Source: Tricholomella constricta (taxonomy: Eukaryota > Basidiomycota > Agaricomycetes > Agaricales > Lyophyllaceae). From it: a stretch of 64,000 bases of DNA. The notes under the pieces were generated by a model, which was not told where the DNA came from, did not search any database, and was given only the letters and a program-made list of their open reading frames with translations. Below, in pieces: positions 56,781 to 64,000 of this stretch. Within the stretch, counting starts at the first letter, position 1, and each line of letters begins with the position of its first letter. Location of the stretch: contig JAACJP010000014.1 in the NCBI GenBank assembly GCA_013368375.1, positions 496,001-560,000 on the forward strand, written 5' to 3'. Both the position numbers and the translations under genes were made by a program.

Positions 56781-59700
56781 TCAACGCCCCTGGGCGGCCT
56801 CCCTCATCCTGATCATAAATTCCGCCATATTATGGTTATCTTCATCGCTGAGCTCGGGGCGGTCCTTACGAAGCTTTATCTTCTCCTCCTCTATGCGCTG
56901 CCTGACGGTCACCTGTGGCCGTACAGAACTTGCGGGCTTCCATGGGTCTGCGGCTGGGATGGCGGATGCGCCCAACGCCGGCGCAGGTGTGGGTGTAGGG
57001 GGCTCGTCCTTGGGCGATGGACTGCCAGTGGGATCGGAGTCGTGGTCGGCGAACTTGAAAGGATCGGAAACAGAAAGCTGCAAAGCCGATACGTATCAGC
57101 GATGAGTCTCAAAAATCGGAGGGAAGGATAGACGTACCGCGGGCGACGCCTCCTGCACCAGATCCTCCTCGTCACGCTCAACCTTGACCTCAACGACCTC
57201 CACCTCCTCGACTACGACTACGGCTGCGGCTGTGTTTTCGGCTCCCTTTGATGTCTGCGCAGGGTCCTCGTCCTTGGGCGATGGAATGCGAATGGGGACG
57301 GCGTCGGCGAACTCGAAAGGATCAGAAATAGAAAGCTACAGGTTCCGATACGTATCAGGGATGAATCTCAGAAATCAGAGGGAGGAATAGACGTACCGTG
57401 GGCGACGCCTTCTGTACCAGATCCTCCTCGTCACGCTCAACCTTGACCTCAACGACCTCCACCTCCTCGACTACGACTACGGCTGCGGCGGTGATTTCGG
57501 CTCCCTTTGACGTCCGTGCAGGGGGCTCGTCCTTGGGCGATTGAGTGACATCGACGTCGACGTCGGCGAACTCGAAAGGATCAGAAATAGAAAGCTACAG
57601 GTCCGATACGTATCAGCGATGAATCTCAAAAATCAGAGGGAGGAATAGACGTACCGTGGGCGACGCCTTCTGCACCAGATCCTCCTCGTCACGCTCAAAG
57701 ATATCGCGCACCCTACTGCCGACCAGGTGGCCATCGCCCACCGCGGCCTCGTCCTCGCGTTTAAGCTGAGTCAGCGGACCCACGTACGGCTCGACTTTCT
57801 GCTTCATGGATTTGGATTTCGATTCGGATTTGGATTTCGACTTGGACTTGGACTTGGACTTGGATTTAGACTTGGATTTGGATTTGCTTTTCGCCTCCGC
57901 AGCCTTTCGAAGTTCTTCCGCCAAGACGCGTCGCAGCTCCTGCATTCCCGCTTCGATGGCCTCCTGGTCATCTTCATCCTCATCTTCGACCGCCAGTATG
58001 GTCGAAAGGGCTTGCTGTGGCGTCAAAGGTGCGTCGTCGAGGATAACCGTGCATACGGCGTCGTGTGTGAAGTCGAAATTCTCCTCGATGATGGACTCGA
58101 ACTGGGGCGTCAGAGGTGCGTTGTCGAGGAAGACATTCGTGCATTCGGCGCCATGTACGATGTCGGAGTTCTCCTGCTCCTGCTCCTCGATGATGAGCTC
58201 GAGCGCCACAGGTGTCAGGGACCTAAGTGTGACCGTGCGGTCGCCGTCGCTGTTGTCGGTGTCGTCCGGATCCGGCGGGGTGGTGGACTCGATGAAGGAA
58301 GGTTCCGGTAGTGCGGGTTGGGGACTAGATGTGACCGCGTATTCGAAGGCGAAATTCTCCACGTCGTCCTCGGCCATGGCGTCCTCGTCGTCCATCTCGC
58401 TCGGGTTCCTCGAGGCCTCGGGTCTGTTCGACGGCTCTACTACTTCTACTTCTACATCAACATCTACATCTACTTCTACGTCTTCTTCTACTTGATCTTC
58501 AGCCTTGACTTCGACTTCGGCCTCGGCTTCAGCTTCCTCTTCGACGTGCACAACTGCAACTCGGAACCTCAGGCTGTACCACGCCGCCATAACCTCTTCC
58601 CTTACCTCTTCCGGGTCCCATTGGAGCCAATCCCCATCTTCGTCGGGCGGGAGCGTGACGAGGAGCGACTTGTCGATGTAGGCATCTTCGCTGGCAATAT
58701 GGGGGGAGGCAAAGTCGTCACTGTCAGGCGCGAGCTCTGTGCTAAGCGGAGGGAGGTATTGGCCGATGGAATCGTCGTCGTCCTCGGAGACGGGCTCTGT
58801 GAGCTCGATTCGGAGCTGCTCCATATCCGCATTGCTGAAGGAGTGAAGGACATCTGATGTTTCGGGCGCAGCGTCCTCGCTGTTATTTGCGCTGTCGGAG
58901 TGGTAGCCAAGGACGCCGAAGTCGATGGAATCGTCCTCTCTCTGCATCGAATCCACCGTAATCTCCTCTTCCTCGTCCTCATCCTCGTCCTCGTCTGTGT
59001 ATTCGTATTCGTATTCGTATTCGTATTCGTATCCTTCGACTTCCTTGTCCTGAATCTCCTCCCTCCCCGCCCCAGGATGCCTAGGCGCGTTGACAATATT
59101 GCGTATGAGGAGGGCCAGGACGACAGCCCCCAGCGCCGCGCGTAGGATTGTGCGCCAGTCGTTTGTGTTGTTCGCGTCCGTTGGGAGTATTGCCGCCGCC
59201 GTCGCTGCTGCTGCTGCCAGCGTCGATGCCAGACTAATTGTGGCGCTCGACGTGGCGGTAGTGAAGACAGAGACGGAGGCCGGCATCGATGAAGATGTTG
59301 ATGTTGGTGCGGGGGGTACCTCAATTGCGCGGGTGTTCGTGTCAGCCACCGCGGTTGCTCCTTCCATTGGCTCTGGGACGAGGCCTCGGATGGCGTCCGA
59401 GAGAGGCCGCAGGAACCTGAATGGCTGAAGGGCACATGTCGGTGCGGGCGAGGGCGAGGGCGCGGCCTTGAGTGTGAGTTCCTTGGGAACGTTTGTTCTG
59501 ATGATGTCCTCGAAGGTTTCCAGTGTGGGTACGATATCGACAACGGGCGCGGCTGTTCGAAGCTTGACGAGCTCTAACAGTTCGTCGAGAGCATGAATCA
59601 CGACTGGCACGACAACGCCAGCAGCCCGAGTACTCATACCCATCTCCATCCCCATCCCCATATCCGCCTTGAGCTTCTGCCCCTCATCGACCGTGACCGT

Positions 59701-60578
59701 GACCACGCTCTTGAGTTCTCCTGAACGGCGACGCAGACCCCGGCGCTTCGTGACTGCCTCTCCGAGACGCGCGAGGCGCTTGCGGTATCGATGAGCATGC
59801 GCAGGGAAGAAGCGCGCGAGGAGCTTTGCGATGCCAGCGGTGCAGAGTGCGGCGACTAGGAGGACGAGGAACGAGTCGGGGACTACGGGTGGAGGGGAGC
59901 CTTCGGCGTCGGACCCTGCTGTGTCTGGATCCGGGTCGGGATCACCATCAGGCGGGCCGCCGCCACCACCATCGTCGCCATTGTCATCATCTGAGTCCTC
60001 GTCATCTGATTCCTCGTCCCAATAGCCTTCGCCCGACTCGCGGAAGGGGCTGGGGCTGGGCGGGGGCCTCCTGGGTGGACCACCCCGGGAGGGCCTACGG
60101 GGCGGGATGCGTTGTGTGAAGATCGGCCCACGTTTGTTGCCGACGAAGGCTGAACCTGTGCAAGGGAAGGGGAGAGGATTAGATTGGGTCGCTGGATATA
60201 CATGCGGAGGGACGTACCAGCGCCGACCAGGATACCACCAACTACCAAGAAGAGGCTGACCAAAGCCGAGACCAACGACTGCGCGGCGGCGACGGCGTTG
60301 GCGGCGAATGAAGTCGGGGATGCTGGGGACGCGGTGGTCCGTGTCGGACGAAGGAAGGTCGGAGCAGTCTGAGGCGCTGTCGGGAGGTAGGAAAAGGGGA
60401 GCGCGGGGGTGATGATAGGATAGTAGTGGAAGAGAACGGTGAGGACTGCGAGTAGGCTTGCCACCATGTCGCTTCGGATGAAGGGGAGGACGTTGATGCC
60501 CGTGTCGGGCGATGCTGAGAGGAGAGGCGTAAGGGATATTCGTAGTTCTTGATGGGTGATGGTCATTGTCGTTGACAT
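56781..60578 (-). CDS. Acidic membrane protein family, copy B (complete 5' end, frameshifted 3' end)
   Basis: Exons 60578-60218, 60155-57655, 57594-57397, 57335-57138 and 57077-56781 join in phase to 1184 residues. This copy shows the N-terminus. Two hydrophobic stretches lie in exon 1 (about residues 40-62 and 95-119). A Pro/Asp/Gly-rich loop leads to a third (PDSFLVLLVAALCTAGIAKL, about 213-235), and a fourth follows DWRT (about 455-475). A long Asp/Glu-rich region and the Lys-Ser repeat come next. Exons 3 and 4 are both 198 bases and share the module LSISDPFEFAD to VQKASPT, so the module is duplicated once more than in copies A and C. One G is missing in the last exon near 56786, so the frame ends at AAQGR while copies A and C continue about 20 residues. 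Family unknown; a multi-pass membrane protein with charged tail is inferred. Confidence 0.78.
57797..57892 (-). repeat. Coding Lys-Ser minisatellite in copy B
   Basis: Same six-base Lys-Ser units as copies A and C, with a different unit count and interruption. Confidence 0.85.
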
Positions 60579-61199
60579 TGTTGTGGTCGGGTTATGGTGT
60601 TGCTACGGCCTGGAACAAGTGTTTGTATAGTTTCGTTTCTGCGGCTGACGTTGACTTGGATCTAGTGTGGCTGGCGCGATCGTTCTTGGACGCGTCGAGT
60701 CACGTTGTCGCAAAATGAATTGTGCACCGTGCACGATTCCGTGGCGTAGGTTTTTGTGGTCTACTCCGATTGTTGTATAAAATACTTCCTGTTCACAAGA
60801 TACAAACAGCACAGCGCAAGCCCACCACTCGGCATGGCCAAGGCAAACGAGCTCTCAAGGGTGCTGCTCCTTATTAATGTTTACCACTAGTAGGCAAATT
60901 TGCTGGTTGCCTGCTGTTCCTGGATTGCTGGGCAGAGATACGATTTTTCGATGATGGTGGCGCAAACAACGATTTGGCCGACGTGCGTGTAATACTGAGC
61001 CTGTGAAGAACGCCCTTGTTCGTCTCTCTGATAGTCGATAAGGGGCCTTCGACAGACTGTTTTGGACCCAGGTTCTGTCCATATCCACAGTGTGATCGAT
61101 GATCTTGACAGCGTCTCTTTGCATCTCGGCGCTCTACGCGATCAGTTTTCGGTGTAATATAGAAATTAGGAAATCCTCATGAGATGGGCCCTCCAGTTC
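60579..61199 (-). repeat. Upstream region of copy B with relic shared with 40.4-40.7 kb
   Basis: Bases next to 60578 should be the copy B promoter. Further upstream, 60870-61125 on the minus strand encodes an 89-codon frame (MQRDAVKIIDHTVDMDRTW...) that recurs with stops at 40437-40690. Whether it was ever a gene is not clear. Confidence 0.65.
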
Positions 61200-62179
61200 A
61201 ATATCTTGATGTATGAATGTATGTATCATCTATAAGTATGGCGATTACATGAAAGGATCCGAAGATACATACCAAACGATCGCGGAGATTGTGGGGAAGT
61301 CAGATACTCAGCGCTGCACCGGCCGCGGTGTCGCTAGGTCACTTATTATTCCGAAATATCGTGCGAGGGGCCTGATGATGATGAACAGTCGTTCAAAGAG
61401 CTTCTGCGTATCAGTCAACAGTAATTCATTTCAGATAGAGACAAAAGGCAGCCACGAAGTACGTATACCAGCCACAGTATTGGGACGAACTTGAAGGCGG
61501 GGAAATCTCGGCGTGGAGACCGATCGCCCCGGGATCTCCCAGCGGACCCGGAACGCGCCCACGTGCCAGATTTCACGCTCATCAGCTCTACACTCTGACC
61601 ACGACGTCCACCCAAAACCGGCCCGTTTGCGGTCAAAGGTCTCACATGGACCATGTAACGGTTAAACGAACAACTCGTAAATGGATCTGGTGCGGCGTCG
61701 GCAACAGTGCAAATCATATTCGGACAAAGCGGTAAAGTGCGCACGCGGCTCTATTCTCATACAGAAGCTAACGCAAAAAGTAGAACTGTGGAAGTCCAGA
61801 TAGATGTATGAGAATCTGGTCGGTTGGTTACTATAACTACTCCATTTTTCATTCAAGGTGTTGATGAACCTGGTACGTCCAAGCTTATGCTCAATCGGAA
61901 TCAACGAGGATCATATGTAAAATTGACGAAGGGTATACCAGATCTAGACGTACCAATCCAACACTACCAAAAAAGATAAGGAAAAGAAAACGGAAAAAAT
62001 GAAAAATGAACCCAATACGAGCCAGATACCGTACGCCTAACAAACACTTTAAGGGTATACCAGATCTAGATGTATCGGAACCAACGCTACCAAAAGGATA
62101 AGGAAAAAGAAAACGGAAAAAAAGAAAAGAAACCCAATGCGAGCCAGATACCGTACGCCTAACAACTACTTTCCTCACC
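61200..62179 (-). repeat. 3' flanking repeat of copy C with internal tandem duplication
   Basis: It resembles the 3' flanks of copies A and B. Within it, 61929-62050 and 62051 to about 62168 are two tandem copies of one unit beginning AAGGGTATACCAGATCTAGA and ending near the copy C stop. Copies A and B have this unit once. Confidence 0.8.
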
Positions 62180-64000
62180 CTATTTCCCTGCATAATCCTT
62201 TGGCCACGTCCGCGGCCTATCCAAATCAAACGACCTGCTCAACGCCCCCTGGGCGCTCTCCCTAATTCTGATCATAAACTCGGCGAAGTTGTGGTTATCT
62301 TCATCGGTGAGCTCGGGGCGGTCCTTTCGGAGCTTTATCTTCTGCTCCTCTATGCGCTGCCTGACGGTCACCTGTGGCCGTACGGAACTTGCTGGCTTCC
62401 ATGGGTCTACGGCTGGGATGGCGGATGCGCTCAACGCCGGCGCAGGTGTGGGTGTAGGGGGCTCGTCCTTGGGCGATGGACTAACGGTGGAATTGGGGTC
62501 GGGGTCGGCGAACACGAAAGGATCAGAAACAGAAAGCTGAAAAGCCGATGCGTATCAGCAATGAATTTCAATAGAGAGAGGAACAGACGTACCGCGGGCG
62601 ACGCCTTCTGCACCAGATCCACCTCGTCACGCTCAAATTCGACCTCGGCGACCGGAATGCGAACGGGGCTGCCGTCGGCGAACTCGAAAGGATCAGAAAC
62701 AGAAAGCTGCAAATACGTATCAGCAAATGAATTTTGGAAAATAAAGGGATGAATAGACGTACCGCGGGCGACGCCTTCTGCACCAGATCCTCCTCGTCAC
62801 ACTCAAAGATATCGCGCACCCAACTGTCAACCAGGCGCTCATCGCCCACCGCGGCCTCGTCCTCGCGTTTAAGCCGAGTCAGCGGACCCTCGTACGGCTC
62901 GACTTTCTGCTTCATGGATTTGGATTTCGATTCGGATTTGGATTTCGACTTGGACTTGGACTTGGATTTAGACTTGGATTTCGATCTGGATTTTGTCTCC
63001 GCAGCCTTTCGAAGTTCTTCTGCCAAGACGCGTCGCAGCTCCTGCATTCCCGCTTCGATGGCCTGCTTGTCATCCTCATCCTCATCTTCGACCGCCGGTA
63101 CGGTGGAAATGGCTTCCTGGGAGGTCAAAGGCGCATTGTCAAGAATAACCGTGCATTCACCGTCATGTGCGAAGGCGAAATCCTCCTCGATGATGGACTC
63201 GAGATGGGGCGTCAAAGGTGCGTTGTCGAGGAAGACATTCGTGCATTCGACGTTATGTATGAAGTCGGAGTTCTCCTCCTCCTCCTCGATGATGGGCTCG
63301 AGCGCCGCAGGTGTCAGGGACCTAAGTGTGACCGTGCGGTCGCCGTCGTTGTTGCTGGTGTCGTCTGGATCCGGCGGGGTAGTGGACTCGATGAAAGACG
63401 GTTCCAGTAGTGCGGGTGGGGGACATAGGATGACGGCGTGCTCGAAGGCGAAATTCTCCAGGTCGTCCTCGGCGATGGCGTCCTCGTCGTCCATTTCGCT
63501 CGGGTTCCTCGAGGCCTCGGGTCCGTTCGACGGCTCTGCTACTTCTACGTCTACTTCTACGTCTACGTTTACTTCTACGTCTTCGTCTACTTGGTCTTCA
63601 GCCTCGACTTCAGCTTCCTCTTCGACTTGCACATCTCCAACTCGGAACCCCAGGCTGTACCACGCCGCCATAACCTCATCCTTTACCTCCTCTGGGTCCC
63701 ATTCGAGCCAATCCTCATCTTCGTCGGGCGGGAGCGTGACGAGGAGCGACTTGTCGATGTAGGCATCTTCGCTGGCAATATGGGGGGAGGCAAAGTCGTC
63801 GCTGTCAGGCGCGAGCTCTATGCTAAGCGGAGGGAGGTATTGGCCGATGGAATCGTCGTCGTCCTCGGAGACGGGCTCTGTGAGCTCAATTCGGAGCTGC
63901 TCCATATCCGCATTGCTGAAGGAGTGAAGGACATCTGATGTTTGAGCGTCCTCGCTGTTATTTGCGCTGTTGGAGTGGTAGCCAAGGACGCCGAAGTCGA
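62180..64000 (-). CDS. Acidic membrane protein family, copy C (5' end outside window)
   Basis: The frame is open from the right edge (DFGVLGYHSNSANNSED) to the donor at 62763, then exons 62706-62593 and 62536-62180, in phase, ending DYAGK and TAG. The middle module exon is 114 bases, shorter than in A (204) or B (198 twice). The Lys-Ser repeat, the Asp/Glu-rich stretch and the VRQRIEEQKIKLRKD C-terminal segment are present. Six bases (two codons) are missing near 63942 relative to copy B. No frameshift was seen in the visible part. Function unknown, as for copies A and B. Confidence 0.75.
62910..62995 (-). repeat. Coding Lys-Ser minisatellite in copy C
   Basis: Same six-base Lys-Ser units as in copies A and B, with an Arg interruption at its start. 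Confidence 0.85.

Noticed and set aside
1..64000. CRISPR array or bacterial operon
   Set aside because: No spaced identical repeats of suitable length; genes are intron-rich and eukaryotic.

Overview
This window reads as nuclear DNA of a filamentous basidiomycete, most likely an Agaricomycete. Genes are dense and split by many 48-65 base introns with GT..AG ends and CTNAC-like branch points. The families present fit this too: fungalysin M36 peptidases, a QDE-1/Rdp1-type RNA-dependent RNA polymerase, Brr2, an E(z)-type SET methyltransferase, Hap3, a short mushroom-type metallothionein and an agaric-type degenerate kinase family. I cannot name a genus. No tRNA, rRNA or CRISPR array was recognised.

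Layout. Three copies (A, B, C) of one unrecognised acidic membrane-protein gene frame the window. Copy A (1-2484, +, cut by the left edge) lies inverted relative to copy B (56781-60578, -, 3' frameshift) and copy C (62180-64000, -, cut by the right edge). About 1 kb of 3' flank is duplicated with each gene. Inside this frame, left to right, are: a single long gene joining an RdRP to an SF1 Upf1-like helicase (3561 to about 9574, -); a small P-loop ATPase gene divergent from it (9623-10240, +); fungalysin 1 (11934-14597, +); a TDG/Thp1-type mismatch DNA glycosylase (14846-16312, +) convergent with Brr2 (16497-23925, -); and an E(z) homologue (24099-26884, +) sharing a 173-base divergent promoter region with Brr2.

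The centre, 27.6-41.2 kb, is a duplication and decay zone. A kinase-like gene is tandemly duplicated. The left copy is interrupted inside an intron by an apparently intact 6.7 kb LINE (one 2146-codon ORF with APE endonuclease, RT and RNase H). The right copy is uninterrupted. Next comes a decayed inverted duplicate of the Brr2/E(z) divergent junction, then other relics. The right part holds a tiny metallothionein gene (41301-41529), a charged low-complexity protein, an F-box protein, a Bck1-like MAPKKK lacking the catalytic HRD aspartate, Hap3/NF-YB, and fungalysin 2 (52352-54893, -).

How the genes relate. The RdRP-helicase fusion joins in one chain two activities that in fission yeast are the separate RDRC subunits Rdp1 and Hrr1, so a role in small-RNA production is inferred. 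E(z) and TDG also act in chromatin or DNA-modification biology, but nothing in the sequence shows that these genes act as one pathway. The most useful second looks are the RdRP-helicase fusion with its antisense-overlapping 5' end, the HRA MAPKKK, the copy-number-variable exon modules of the acidic family, and the DNA-level duplicate of the Brr2/E(z) promoter.
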